DNA of 49,489 bases, from IMG/VR virus record IMGVR_UViG_3300031839_001727, positions 1-49,489 of that record; one strand, given 5' to 3'. The notes beneath the pieces are model-generated. The model ran no database searches and had not been told where the DNA came from. It was given only the letters and a program-made list of their open reading frames with translations. Every line of letters starts with the position of its first letter. The first letter of the stretch is position 1. The DNA is from a virus. Of the stretch, positions 1-8,538 are shown piece by piece. A program made the position numbers and the translations under genes.

Positions 1-1
1 T

Positions 2-61
2 GACGACGGCGACGTGTCGCTGGACGAAATCGCTGACGTCGCGGATGACGACGAGGACTGA
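2..61 (+). CDS. 3' end of an acidic TIGR02300-like protein (partial)
   Basis: Only the last 19 codons are in the window, ending at a TGA at 59-61. The residues are almost all Asp/Glu with a VSLDEIADV segment, which matches the acidic tail I associate with the alphaproteobacterial TIGR02300 / FYDLN-acid family, a small zinc-ribbon protein of unknown function. The frame is open from the first base and is followed at once by an intrinsic terminator, so it is a real gene end. The family assignment rests on a short low-complexity tail and is moderate at best. Confidence 0.5.
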   Translation, partial: DDGDVSLDEIADVADDDED

Positions 62-101
62 CGCGTCCGCCCGAATCCGCCCCCATTTCAATGCCTTCCA
101 G

Positions 102-133
102 ACGCGGCCATTTCGGCCGCGTTTTCTTTTTCT
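102..133 (+). terminator. Intrinsic terminator
   Basis: A perfect 7-bp stem (CGCGGCC at 103-109, GGCCGCG at 115-121) with a 5-nt loop is followed directly by a T-rich run from 122. It lies 41 bp after the preceding stop codon and points the same way. Confidence 0.85.
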
Positions 134-269
134 TCAAAGAGTTAAACCGTGTCCCAAGTGGAAACCCAAGAAACATCGCTGCCGTCAGAATTTTCCGCTT
201 GCACCCCGCAGCCCTGCCCCCTATACGACGCCCCACGCAGCGACGAACAACGTCCTGCAGACCTCCGGT

Positions 270-345
<76 letters not shown>

Positions 346-688
346 GTCATCCGAAAGTTGATAGATCATTCTCGACCGGCTAGCCGATCATCGCGCTGTG
401 CCGCCCCCACGGGGCGAGATGTGTTGTTCCGGGTTGCTTTGAACTGAAGCGCACCAAGGCGCTGGCCTTGAAGCCACCCGGCCCGCTAACTTCGGCTGCC
501 GCCTCGGACAATCGCCCTTGGAAAGACGCCATCCCGAAAACCGGAACAATCGACAGAACAGAGAGAACCTGGCAGTGGCGGGTTGCCGGGTTCAGGCATC
601 CAAGACGCTCAGGATGTGACGCGCTTGCAGATCCTTCGGCCTTCGCTCAACGCCTGCGATTGGCAGGTCCCTCGATTGGGCCAAGTGC
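346..688. other. Intergenic host-like stretch, no gene seen
   Basis: I see no convincing coding region, RNA gene or terminator between the tRNA-Ala and the first tRNA-Pro fragment. The short open frames here on both strands lack ribosome-binding sites and family resemblance. It is most simply host DNA between a tRNA gene and the phage insertion point. Confidence 0.5.
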
Positions 689-826
<138 letters not shown>

Positions 827-860
827 CTAGCCTGACGTCCTCGACGTCTCACGGCAGAAC

Positions 861-896
861 AAAAAAGGCCACTGCCCGGGATTACCGGACGGGGGC
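861..896 (-). terminator. Degenerate terminator, sister of the one at 2519-2554
   Basis: A GC-rich imperfect hairpin with the loop GATTA is bounded on its left by six A residues (861-866), giving a U-run on the minus strand. It has the same layout and much of the same sequence as the perfect terminator at 2519-2554, at about the same distance from its tRNA-Pro fragment. It therefore belongs to the duplicated phage end and has decayed. Confidence 0.55.
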
Positions 897-941
897 ACAG
901 CTAGTAGATAGGATGTTGCGAAAGACAGGAGTGCCGGAGCC

Positions 942-1843
942 TTGAATAACCTCGCCTCGACCGACGACTACCAGATCACATATCATGAAAGCCCAAAGGG
1001 CCCCGGCGGTCCCTTGGTAGTCACCTTCGGCGGTCAGGATTCCAAACTGACACCCACAGGGTTCGGCACGGGCTGGTGCCAGCGATGGGGCTGGGAAACG
1101 ATCTATGTCGCCCAACGGAAGGCTACCCAGTATCAATACCTGCCGCTCGATGCTTTTCTGGATGCCGTCTCTCCATTTTGCAAAGGACGCGATGTGGTCT
1201 GCTATGGCTCAAGTCTGGGGGCTACTGCGCATTCTACTTCGGCGGTGCTTTGGATGCTCGGATCGTAACCGCCGCGCCTATGCTGCCGGCGTGGCCTCCG
1301 CTTGGTCGTACCAACGACCAGATACCGCTGCAGCACATGCCCTTGGCCGATGTTCCCAGATCCACAAAGTCGCCGATCATCATCTATGATCCGATCGTCG
1401 CTCACGACCAAATGATGATCGACCAGATGATCATGCCAACCTATCCAGATGTGCGACTGGTCCCTATAGAGTTCGGTGGGCACGAAGTCCTTGAAACACT
1501 CAAGAGGGCCGGTCTTCTCAGTCCAGTGATTGAGACCATGATTGGTCGTGACGAGATACCGCCGATCGAATTCGATGGCTACAGCAACCCATTGTGGCTT
1601 TTCAGGCGCGGCCGCTTCTACTTGAAATCAGACCCACAACAGGCGCGTGACCTGCTGGAGCGTAGTTTGACGCTGGAGCCGTCGAAGCACGTGATCGGCA
1701 ATTTGCTGAGCCTGCTGATTCGTGTCGACGACTTGCCAGCGGCGCAAGCCCTGCTTGATAAGGTGCGAGGCAGCGCTGATCCAAAGATGCAGGTGCCACC
1801 GGGAATCCTGGAAAGAGCCCGTGCCGTGGGGCTTACGGGCTAG
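942..1843 (+). pseudogene. Frameshifted alpha/beta-hydrolase-like cargo gene
   Basis: Two overlapping frames make one protein of about 300 residues. The first, from a TTG at 942 preceded by CGGAG, runs to 1268. The second continues to the TAG at 1841-1843. The join falls in a run of five G at 1217-1221; a sixth G would restore CYGSSLGGYCAFYFGG, which contains the G-x-S-x-G nucleophile elbow of alpha/beta hydrolases. The C-terminal part looks TPR-like, with alternating short helices around LKSDPQQARDLLERSLTLEP. It faces away from the phage late genes and lies between the two attachment repeats. I cannot name a substrate. The frameshift could be decay, slippage in the G-run or a sequencing error. 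Confidence 0.6.
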
Positions 1844-2195
1844 GTGTTCTTCCTTTTCGCAGACAGGACGTCCTTGATGATGGCGCCGGCGGCGATCGCG
1901 ACGATCACCGCAACCGGCCATCAGCGCGGACCGGAACAATAGGCGCCGACGCCAAGCAGCGCGGCATCAACGATGCCGTCGCGCGGACTGCCGCCCCTGC
2001 GCTGGTTGCCGCGCTTATTCAGCATCGAGTATCCGACGGTGAGGACCAGCCTCGCGGCTGCGCCGGAGCGCCCAGCACGCCTTGCAGCGCTGCCCCCGGA
2101 ATGAGGTGGCTGATCCCGCTGACCGCCCACAGATAGCCGCTGCCATTGGTAGGACGCATTGCCGCGGTCCAGAGCCCATGGATCGTCGGTATCAT
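1840..2195 (-). pseudogene. Broken copy of the phage membrane-protein gene at 3570-3932
   Basis: The nucleotide sequence parallels 3570-3932 over its whole length. Translation shows the same protein with two lesions. One is a 1-nt loss after GVLGA that changes frame. The other is a TGA where the intact copy has the first Trp of SGPRWWP. Similarity continues through 2196-2225 into the last codons of the neighbouring tail gene (3929-4717), then stops. It is thus a fragment of a second related prophage's end, not a local gene duplication. Its stop overlaps the stop of the hydrolase-like gene. Confidence 0.75.
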
Positions 2196-2306
2196 AGTGA
2201 CAGACCCGGATATTGATCCGCCTGTCTGACCGTCTCGGTGAGAAGCTTCGAATGGCCGAAACCCGAACAAAACTGAAAAACGGGGTACCATGAACTGGGC
2301 CAAGCT

Positions 2307-2446
<140 letters not shown>

Positions 2447-2518
2447 GCTGTCTCGCCCTCAAGGTCGATTTCGAACTAGAGGGCGTCCGTGCCCCCATCG
2501 TCAGGCGGCCCGAAACGC

Positions 2519-2554
2519 AAAAAGGCCCCCGCCCGGGATCACCGGGCGGGGGCC
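2519..2554 (-). terminator. Strong intrinsic terminator ending the late operon
   Basis: A perfect 13-bp stem (2524-2536 with 2542-2554, loop GATCA) is followed on the minus strand by five U from 2523-2519. It lies 72 bp beyond the stop codon of the dam-like gene and closes the long leftward transcription unit. Confidence 0.9.
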
Positions 2555-2625
2555 AATCAATATGGAGATCGTCGGATCACAAACTATAGCGCCCGAACGA
2601 CGTGGCGTGCGGCAACGCTCAGCTA

Positions 2626-3441
2626 TCACCAAGCAAAGTTGCTTATGAGCAACTCCCCGGCCGCCGTTGCGCCGGTGCGGTTCGCGATGCTGTAGCTTGT
2701 CTTGAGCGGGGTCATCGTGAACCGATCGAAGGTCTGGCGCACCTGGATGTTATCGTTGATCGAAAGCAGGAACCGACCCTTTATCGAGGCAAGCTGCTCG
2801 GCCAGTCGCGTGAAATCCTCGCGTGACCACATGCCTTTGCCATAGTCATCCTCATTCCCCCAGTAAGGCGGGTCCAGATAGAAGAGGGTCTCCGAGCGGT
2901 CGATCCGGTCGATGAACGCCGCGCAGTCCATGCAGGTGACGGTAACGCCGGCGAGGCGAGAATGCAGAGCCTCCAGATCGGGCTCGAGCGTCGTCAGGTT
3001 GAACCGCGCCGGCCGATCGGCCGAGATCCCGAAGTTTCTGCCGCTGACCTTCCCGCCAAACGAGGTCCGCTGAAGAAACAGGAACCGCGCGGCGCGCTGA
3101 AGGTCGGTCAGGGTTGCGGGATCGGTCCTGACCAGGCGCTCGAAATTCGATTGCGTGGTGATCTGGAAACGCAGGAGATCGAGAAAGGCGACATAGTGTT
3201 CCTGCAGAATCCGGAACAGCGTGTAGATCTCTTGCGATCGGTCGTTGATGAACTCGGCGCGCGGCTGGCGACGGCGGCGCAGGAAGATCCCGCCCATGCC
3301 GACAAAAGGCTCCGCATAGGTCAGATGGTCGTCGGCATCGATGATCTGGCAGATGCGCTTTGCGAGGTTTCGTTTGCCGCCAAGATAGGGGGCGGCGGGA
3401 TTGATGGGGGAGACTGTCGTTTTTGGGGTAGCCGAATCCAT
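2626..3441 (-). CDS. Dam-type DNA N6-adenine methyltransferase
   Basis: This would transfer a methyl group from S-adenosylmethionine to adenine N6 in DNA, by family analogy often in GATC. Residues 17-24 (APYLGGKR) and 43-53 (AEPFVGMGGIF, the SAM-binding motif) precede the catalytic DPPY at 190-193. The length of 271 residues is typical of the D12 class. The frame is open further upstream, but the ATG at 3441 directly precedes the first conserved segment. It is the last gene before the terminator and sits where the remnant prophage carries a hydrolase-like gene. No partner endonuclease is visible, so a role in protecting phage DNA or modulating expression is more likely than a full restriction system. 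Confidence 0.88.
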   Translation of the reverse strand: MDSATPKTTVSPINPAAPYLGGKRNLAKRICQIIDADDHLTYAEPFVGMGGIFLRRRRQPRAEFINDRSQEIYTLFRILQEHYVAFLDLLRFQITTQSNFERLVRTDPATLTDLQRAARFLFLQRTSFGGKVSGRNFGISADRPARFNLTTLEPDLEALHSRLAGVTVTCMDCAAFIDRIDRSETLFYLDPPYWGNEDDYGKGMWSREDFTRLAEQLASIKGRFLLSINDNIQVRQTFDRFTMTPLKTSYSIANRTGATAAGELLISNFAW

Positions 3442-3569
3442 TTGAGCTGTGCCTTGATGCCGGTCCCCTCGAGGGGAGGGAGCGGCCATATTCGCGTTCT
3501 GGTCGGCGGGGAGAGTTTCCAGTTCTGCCCCGTGTCGAAGGGTCTTCCCACCCTTCGGCCTCCCGGCGC

Positions 3570-3932
3570 TTACCGGGTGGTGTTCTTCACTGTCGTTGGT
3601 CGTGTTTCCTTGATGATGGCCCCGGCAGTGATCGCGACGATCACCGCGATCGGCCACCAGCGCGGACCGGAATAGAAGGCGCCGACGCCAACCAGCGCAG
3701 CATCAACGATACCGTCACGCAAACTGCCGCCCCTGCGCAGGTCGCCGCGCTCCTTCAGCATCCAGTAAACGACGGTGAGGACCAGCCTCGCCGCGGCGCC
3801 TGAAGCGCCCAGCACGCCCTGTAGAGCGGCGCCCAGCATGACGTGACTGATCCCGATGACTGCCCACAGATAGCCGCTGCCGATCGTCGGGCGCATTGCT
3901 TCGGCCCAGAGCCTGCGGATCGCCGCGCTCAT
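3570..3932 (-). CDS. Small multi-pass membrane protein
   Basis: The product has 120 residues and three or four hydrophobic stretches: YLWAVIGISHVMLGAALQG (about 21-39), ARLVLTVVYWML (about 48-59), IVDAALVGVGAFY (about 76-88) and PIAVIVAITAGAII (about 94-107). The C-terminus is charged. Size and topology would suit a holin or a superinfection-exclusion protein, but I recognise no family. Its start overlaps the stop of the upstream tail gene, so it is co-transcribed with late genes. A broken copy lies at 1840-2195, which shows the gene is a stable part of this phage end. Confidence 0.7.
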   Translation of the reverse strand: MSAAIRRLWAEAMRPTIGSGYLWAVIGISHVMLGAALQGVLGASGAAARLVLTVVYWMLKERGDLRRGGSLRDGIVDAALVGVGAFYSGPRWWPIAVIVAITAGAIIKETRPTTVKNTTR

Positions 3933-4717
3933 AGCGACAGCCCCGGATACTGAGCCGCCAGTTCGCTGCGGATCAGTGCGACATGATCGTCATAGGCGCT
4001 TGTTCCGTCGGTGATCATGACCACCTGCCGTCCCAGCAAGCCCGTCACGCCGGGGTTAGCCTGCCGCCCTATGCGGTTGATCAGGTAATCAGTCCAGCCG
4101 ACCGGTAGCACCTCGGTGTCCATCAGAACCCCATCAACGAACAAGCGCGCCTGCTCGGGGATCATCTCGATCTCGACCAGATGCAGGCCGGTTGAGATCC
4201 CCGGCCATGCCAGCGTCACGGTCTCGTTGGTGCTGCCGTTGTTCCGCAGCAGGTCGATCTGATCATTTTGCGGGCGGAACCTGATGTTCGTTGGCGGTGC
4301 GATGCTATTGCCCATGACGTAAACAGGGTCCACCGCTAACGATAGATTCTCAACCATGAACAGGCGGGTGCCCATCAGGTCCATCACGCTCGCCGGGCTG
4401 AGGTAGGACGTGGCGGAAGTGTTGTCGATGTCCAGATAATCGCCCGACAGCGTGATATCCGAACCGGCCTGCGTCGTCAGATCGAATGCCGCCCCAGCTC
4501 CGCCGCTATTCGGCAGTGTCGCCACCTGCGCGCCTGACAGCGCGGCGTTGCTCGGGATGAAATCGGTCGGCACCTGGCCGAGGCCGGTGCCGTAGAGATC
4601 GCCGATCGTCGGCGCGGCAGGCTTGCGCCATATCTCGGCGCCGCCGTGGAACAGCGCGGCGATCTCGTCGGGGCCGCGCCACATGCGCCGGATCGAGCCG
4701 GTCGGCAGAAAGGGCAT
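3929..4717 (-). CDS. LamG-like tail or receptor-binding protein
   Basis: The 262-residue protein begins with RRMWRGPDEIAALFHGGAEIWRKP, a version of the RG-x-V-x-x-hydrophobic-GA-x-x-IW motif also at the start of 5031-5723. The remainder looks like a concanavalin/LamG beta-sandwich: alternating beta segments, GLHLVEIEMIPEQARLFVDG, and a closing helix ending SELAAQYPGLSL. Such domains in phage tails commonly bind host glycans. It overlaps its upstream neighbour by ATGA and its downstream neighbour by a few bases. The C-terminal end is duplicated in the remnant at 2196-2225. The glycan-binding role is inference. Confidence 0.65.
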   Translation of the reverse strand: MPFLPTGSIRRMWRGPDEIAALFHGGAEIWRKPAAPTIGDLYGTGLGQVPTDFIPSNAALSGAQVATLPNSGGAGAAFDLTTQAGSDITLSGDYLDIDNTSATSYLSPASVMDLMGTRLFMVENLSLAVDPVYVMGNSIAPPTNIRFRPQNDQIDLLRNNGSTNETVTLAWPGISTGLHLVEIEMIPEQARLFVDGVLMDTEVLPVGWTDYLINRIGRQANPGVTGLLGRQVVMITDGTSAYDDHVALIRSELAAQYPGLSL

Positions 4718-5016
4718 CAGGACACCTCGGTGCTGTAGACCAGGTCCAGCGGGTTCGCGGCCGCGTGGGCCTGCGCTTCCGCGTCTGTGGCGAACCCGAC
4801 GACCCGCGATCGCAGCGGCCCGGTCGTGATGACCTCATCGTCGGTCAGGGTGATGGTCAGCTCGGCCGTGGCTTCATCGACGGCGACAGAAGCGATACCT
4901 CTGCCAGGCGCTCCGGCAGCAGGAACCCGACTTGCCGCGCGCGATGCCTCGACGAGGATCGCAATCCATTCTGCCGGGACACCCGCATTCCGCCATTTCT
5001 GCTAATCGATCTTCAT
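4717..5016 (-). pseudogene. Small tail-region gene with an amber codon at position 5
   Basis: An ATG at 5016 follows a plausible ribosome-binding site (GAGG) and reads MKID, then TAG at 5002-5004. The same frame then stays open to a TGA at 4717-4719 that overlaps the next start as ATGA. The open part reads QKWRNAGVPAEWIAILVEAS and on to DLVYSTEVS. No in-frame ATG or GTG follows soon after the TAG. The operon spacing shows the frame is genuine, so this is either a nonsense allele or read through by an amber suppressor. The 99-residue product is not one I recognise. Confidence 0.6.
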
Positions 5017-5030
5017 GATGCGCCTCGTTG

Positions 5031-5723
5031 TCAGGATGGGATTTGCGCGGCGGCCCAAGCCCGCTGCGCGGCTTGGTCGGCTGGTATGGTGTCGAATGCC
5101 CGGAGTGCAGCGAGGTCGATGGCCTGACCGCCAGATCCGGCATCCGCGCACAGGTAGAGGGTGTCGGCCGACCAGCCGACTTGCGTCGCTGCGGCGACCA
5201 CCGGCGTCGCTCCGTCGATCGACATCATCAAGTCGCCGCCATCGGTCCAGACCTCGACGATTTGCCACGTCCCGCTCATGCCAGACCCGCTGGACAGAAG
5301 CGTGTGGCCCCGGACCGGGGCTTCGAACTCTGCCGACCAATCATCGATCCAGCCATTCGCCAGGACGATCACGGCAGGCCATTCGCGCAGACCTCCCTGG
5401 GACACTCCCAGCAGATAGACCTGACCGCTCCACCCGGTTGAGCTGCGGACGGCAAGCACGGCGTAGAAGTCCGGACCGACCGAAACCGGCGCGACCGCAA
5501 CAGGCGGATCGGCTGCGACCAGGGTGCGATATCCACCCGAGGCGGCGGGCAACGTGCCGGTCAGCGTCGGGCCGGTATAGCCTGTCGGGGTGATCTCGAC
5601 GACCGGCACTGGTCCGGTTGCGGGCCGTTCCCAGATCATGGCCGCGCCCCGATAGATGCGATCGACCGGAGTGCTGCCGCGATGGACTGCGTCGACCGGG
5701 ATGTTGCCACGATAGAGCGCCAT
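5031..5723 (-). CDS. LamG-like tail protein
   Basis: This 230-residue protein opens with repeated YRG elements (LYRGNIPVDAVHRG, VDRIYRGAAMIWERP), the same entry motif as in 3929-4717. It continues as a beta-rich domain with GTWQIVEVWTDGGDLMMSIDG and ends in LRAFDTIPADQAAQRAWA. This is the usual shape of a phage LamG-type adhesion domain. The gene is one of a close-packed series of small tail genes downstream of the P2-type tail operon. Exact role is unproved; host-surface binding or tail-tip decoration is likely. Confidence 0.65.
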   Translation of the reverse strand: MALYRGNIPVDAVHRGSTPVDRIYRGAAMIWERPATGPVPVVEITPTGYTGPTLTGTLPAASGGYRTLVAADPPVAVAPVSVGPDFYAVLAVRSSTGWSGQVYLLGVSQGGLREWPAVIVLANGWIDDWSAEFEAPVRGHTLLSSGSGMSGTWQIVEVWTDGGDLMMSIDGATPVVAAATQVGWSADTLYLCADAGSGGQAIDLAALRAFDTIPADQAAQRAWAAAQIPS

Positions 5724-5726
5724 GCG

Positions 5727-5954
5727 TTACCCCGCGACGAAATAGGTTGTGGACGGGTCGCGGCTGCCGAGAGCATCGTATTCGGCTTGGGTGCCATCCC
5801 ACTCCCGCGTACCGTTCACCCGATGGGCAACGGCTCCGGTGCTGTCGGCGATATAGAGGTCGAAGCCGTCGCCGGTACGGACCGCATAGATCGCGTTCGG
5901 TTCAAGCGGATCCGGCAGCGTCACAACGACCTTGTGAGCGAGGATATTGGCCAT
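5727..5954 (-). CDS. Short tail-fibre-type protein, paralogue of the N-terminus of 5961-6527
   Basis: The 75-residue product starts MANILAHKVVVTLPDPLEPN and continues AIYAVRTGDGFDLYIADSTG. This matches, position by position, the start of the upstream neighbour (LLVHKVTALPGTLEPHSVYFV). Short modules of this type carry an HKV...P..L.P..IY.V signature and are common in phage fibre genes. It has no further domain. It seems to be a duplicated head domain that lost or never had its own shaft. Confidence 0.65.
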   Translation of the reverse strand: MANILAHKVVVTLPDPLEPNAIYAVRTGDGFDLYIADSTGAVAHRVNGTREWDGTQAEYDALGSRDPSTTYFVAG

Positions 5955-5960
5955 CGCCGA

Positions 5961-6527
5961 TCACCACGCGGTCGTGGACCAGGGCGCGAGAGGCTGGCTT
6001 CCGTCATAGAGGAGGTTGCCATCGCCGTCTTCGCCGATCTTGCCGAGTTCGGTCATGTTCGGGTGCGTGTGGCGTTGGGTGACGGCCGCATCGATGTTCG
6101 CGGGCGTACTGCTCGGACCACCCGTGATCGCCGCCCAGGTCAGCGAAAGGTCGAGACTTTCGGCCTCGCTCATCTTGATCCAGCTCGTCGTAGACTCTCG
6201 CCAGATATAGCTGGCGCCACCACTGGCCACCGTCGCGTCGGCGCTGGCATCGACGACATAGACGGTCTGGGCGTTGTCGGCCGAGATGGCGTCGCGTGCG
6301 GCAATGTCATCGACGATCACCGTGCCGCCGCTGCCTGCCGCCACAGCTGCGTCGATCATGGCCTGAATGTCCGGCTGGTCGATGATCTTGCGCGAGCCGT
6401 CGCCGGCGGCGTTGGTCACATAGACCTCGACATAGTTCGGGCGAGCGGCCGGAGCCACGAAATAGACGGAGTGCGGTTCAAGCGTACCCGGAAGGGCCGT
6501 TACCTTGTGGACGAGGAGGTTGGGCAT
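5961..6527 (-). CDS. Tail-fibre-like protein
   Basis: The protein has 188 residues. Residues 1-50 form the HKV/LEP/VY.V module shared with 5727-5954. A linker with IQAMIDAAVAAGSGG follows, then a central IVDDIAARDAISADNAQTVYVVDAS segment and a HTHPN motif near the C-terminus (RHTHPNMTELGKIG). HxH motifs and this order of modules are typical of short tail fibres, where the histidines can bind metal in a trimer. It sits in a packed leftward operon. Confidence in a structural tail role is fair; the ligand is unknown. Confidence 0.65.
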   Translation of the reverse strand: MPNLLVHKVTALPGTLEPHSVYFVAPAARPNYVEVYVTNAAGDGSRKIIDQPDIQAMIDAAVAAGSGGTVIVDDIAARDAISADNAQTVYVVDASADATVASGGASYIWRESTTSWIKMSEAESLDLSLTWAAITGGPSSTPANIDAAVTQRHTHPNMTELGKIGEDGDGNLLYDGSQPLAPWSTTAW

Positions 6528-6533
6528 GTCAGA

Positions 6534-6851
6534 TCACCAATCTACGGTTTCGAGGGGAATGAAGGGGTCGATCGGGCCGGCCACGCCCTGCTCGTCATAG
6601 CCAAGCAGCTGCCCGGGCGATCCCGGAGGCAAGCCCGCGGCGGTGGGATCGATGGCGATAGGATTGCCTTCGGCATCGTAGCCGATGACCTGGCCGGGCT
6701 GACCTGGAGGGAACCCAACCGGGAATTCGACTGGCGCGCTCTGCGTGACGATCAGCCGTCCGCCTTGCGGGGTATCGAAGCCGCCAAAGGTGATGTCCCC
6801 GCGCCGCGGGGCGCCTGCGGTGCCGACCGATACGATGCGCGCGATGCTCAT
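6534..6851 (-). CDS. Small tail-region protein with an internal Gly-Pro repeat
   Basis: The start at 6851 overlaps the previous stop as ATGA. The 105-residue product holds two copies of a Gly/Pro-rich unit (GFPPGQPGQVIGYDAEGNPI and GLPPGSPGQLLGYDEQGVAG) before a short acidic C-terminus. Such collagen-like linkers are frequent in fibre proteins. I do not recognise a named family. Location between fibre-like genes suggests a virion structural or fibre-assembly role. Confidence 0.6.
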   Translation of the reverse strand: MSIARIVSVGTAGAPRRGDITFGGFDTPQGGRLIVTQSAPVEFPVGFPPGQPGQVIGYDAEGNPIAIDPTAAGLPPGSPGQLLGYDEQGVAGPIDPFIPLETVDW

Positions 6852-7186
6852 GGGGCAGTCCTCAGTGTTGGGCTTTCGATGACCTTGAGGCGGATATTTC
6901 GATCCACCGGCCAAGGATTTTTGCCACCTCCGGGCAGGATTTGAGCAAGATCCCAGTCGTACTCGCCGAGTGGCCAGCCCCTCGTTTCGGTTGCGCTTGC
7001 CGCGATCTGGATAAGCCCTTCAGCGGGGTTCAAGATCGTGCACGCGAGGTCTATTCGAGCGACATCAGAAGCAAGTGAAGACCTGATAGTGGCCCCAGTT
7101 AGATCGACCGGGGCCTCCTCGGAATCAGTGATCTGGATCGTCACAGTGAATGAGGCACCCCGCTTATGCGTGATGACTTCGGTCAC
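6848..7186 (-). CDS. Beta-sandwich protein resembling a baseplate upper protein domain
   Basis: The 112-residue sequence has FTVTIQITDSEEAPVDLTGATIRSSLASD followed by an EYDWDLAQI segment. This is the pattern of the Ig-like domain seen in BppU-type N-termini and other phage tail add-ons (K.G.TF...I...D..G.P.DLTGATI). It has no signal peptide or membrane segment. Start and stop overlap both neighbours by four bases, so it is translationally coupled. The domain assignment is by pattern only. Confidence 0.6.
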   Translation of the reverse strand: MTEVITHKRGASFTVTIQITDSEEAPVDLTGATIRSSLASDVARIDLACTILNPAEGLIQIAASATETRGWPLGEYDWDLAQILPGGGKNPWPVDRNIRLKVIESPTLRTAP

Positions 7187-7683
7187 TGTTTGACGCCCGC
7201 TTTCAGAAGCGCCTCGACCAACTGATCAGGTGCAGTCAGGTTGAGCTCGGCGGCAAGCTTCCCGCGCGCCATTTCGATCAGGTGATTGCGCGCCTCGCTC
7301 TCGATCTTATCCATCCCGAACCGTTTCAGGGCGTCGCCAGCGCCCTTCTCGACATAGGGCAACATTCGATCGACAGCTTCGGAGATCCGCTCACCGATCT
7401 CAGTGTCCGCCGCGCGCGCGAAGATCCACTCGATGCCAAGGCCGACCGCGTTTTCGAGTGCGGTTTGCAGAGCTTCGCGCGCCTTCGCGTCGAGTTGCGC
7501 CTTGGTGACCTTCGCGACCGCCGTCCCGATCAGGCCGACAGCTGCAGAAGCGATAGCGGTCACCGCCCAGGCAACTCCTTGGTCGGCATAGTCTGCAAGC
7601 GATGCGGCGTGCGCAATAACGGGAGCGAATAGCGCGACGGTCATCAGCGCGGAGGCCGCGATATATATCGAGACACGGGTCAT
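7183..7683 (-). CDS. Holin candidate / membrane protein with signal sequence
   Basis: Residues 1-27 form a signal or first membrane segment (IYIAASALMTVALFAPVIAHA). A second hydrophobic stretch lies at about 37-58 (GVAWAVTAIASAAVGLIGTA). The rest is a long amphipathic, charged region rich in Ala and Glu. It directly follows the amidase gene in the operon, where holins usually sit, and at 166 residues is within the range of LL-H-type holins. An alternative is an exported structural protein. Function is inferred from topology and position. Confidence 0.55.
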   Translation of the reverse strand: MTRVSIYIAASALMTVALFAPVIAHAASLADYADQGVAWAVTAIASAAVGLIGTAVAKVTKAQLDAKAREALQTALENAVGLGIEWIFARAADTEIGERISEAVDRMLPYVEKGAGDALKRFGMDKIESEARNHLIEMARGKLAAELNLTAPDQLVEALLKAGVKQ

Positions 7684-7710
7684 GGTCGTTTTTCCTTTCG
7701 TTGGGGATTC

Positions 7711-8454
7711 TCAGCCAGCCAGCAGCGCGGCCCAGGTCATTTTTCCAACGACCCCATCCGGATAGAGCTGGCGCGATTTCTGGAATGCCACGACGGCTGC
7801 ATAGGTCATTGGGCCGAAGGCGCGATCAGCGTCGATGCGGGCTCCGTGCTTGATCAGGAGCTGCTGCATCTCGCGGACGACTTCGCTTCGGGCGCCACGG
7901 CGAAGCACAGGGCGGGTGCCGACCGGCTCGGCGGGAACGTCGAAGCCCATGGCTTCGATCGCCCTCAACACCCGGTCGCGAAGCGCATCGCCGATCTCGA
8001 CCGGATCGCGCGACGCGAGAACCCCGGCCGGGTCGTAATCAAAGTCCCACTTGCCCCTCTGCGCGACGCCCAGCGTGACCTCGACCTCGGCGTGCGAGAG
8101 CACGGTGCGCGGCCCCGGATCGATGCGGTACTCGATGCACAGCTTCGCGACCTCCTGCACCATCGCCTCCACCTGCTCCGGGCGAGGAAACGACGGACAG
8201 GAACGAGGACGGGCCCATTCTCCGTTGGCCATCGCAGCCAGGGACACGCCGATCGAGCCAGTATTCAGATCGCGCGTGTGAGCGGCATAGGTGCCTGATG
8301 TCAGTGCCCTACCAGGCGCGTTCGCAGCGATATGGTGGGCACCTTGGTGCACCCTGCCCTCGCCATCGATCAGGCGATGATAGCGTTGCTTGTCAAATGC
8401 TGAAGGTGTCAGCGCCCCCGCGGTGTGGTGCAGGACAATGCGGTTCATCTGCAT
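7711..8454 (-). CDS. Endolysin: N-acetylmuramoyl-L-alanine amidase with peptidoglycan-binding domain
   Basis: This enzyme would cut the amide bond between muramic acid and the peptide stem of peptidoglycan at lysis. Residues 4-12 (RIVLHHTAG) carry the first zinc-binding His of the amidase_2/PGRP fold, HHIAAN (about 40-45) and LSHAEV (about 119-124) follow, and WDFD marks the end of the domain. From about 180 on is a PG_binding_1 domain (LRRGARSEVVREMQQLL, FGPMTYAAVVAFQ, DGVVGKMTWAALL). No signal peptide is seen, so it needs a holin, possibly 7183-7683. A good ribosome-binding site (AGGAGAG) precedes 8454. Length (247) is normal. Confidence 0.9.
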   Translation of the reverse strand: MQMNRIVLHHTAGALTPSAFDKQRYHRLIDGEGRVHQGAHHIAANAPGRALTSGTYAAHTRDLNTGSIGVSLAAMANGEWARPRSCPSFPRPEQVEAMVQEVAKLCIEYRIDPGPRTVLSHAEVEVTLGVAQRGKWDFDYDPAGVLASRDPVEIGDALRDRVLRAIEAMGFDVPAEPVGTRPVLRRGARSEVVREMQQLLIKHGARIDADRAFGPMTYAAVVAFQKSRQLYPDGVVGKMTWAALLAG

Positions 8455-8476
8455 GTCGGACTCTCCTGAAACGAGA

Positions 8477-8501
8477 AAGGCCCGCCATTGCGGCGGGCCT
8501 T
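8477..8501 (-). terminator. Hairpin between 8539 gene and the endolysin gene
   Basis: A 10-bp perfect stem (477-486 and 492-501 of the 8 kb block, loop ATTGC) is followed on the minus strand by TTTCTCGTTT. It lies inside the leftward operon just before the endolysin ribosome-binding site. It could act as a partial terminator that limits endolysin expression. Confidence 0.65.
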
Positions 8502-8538
8502 GAATGTCGATTTCGATCGTGGGGAAGCGGTCGCGCCG

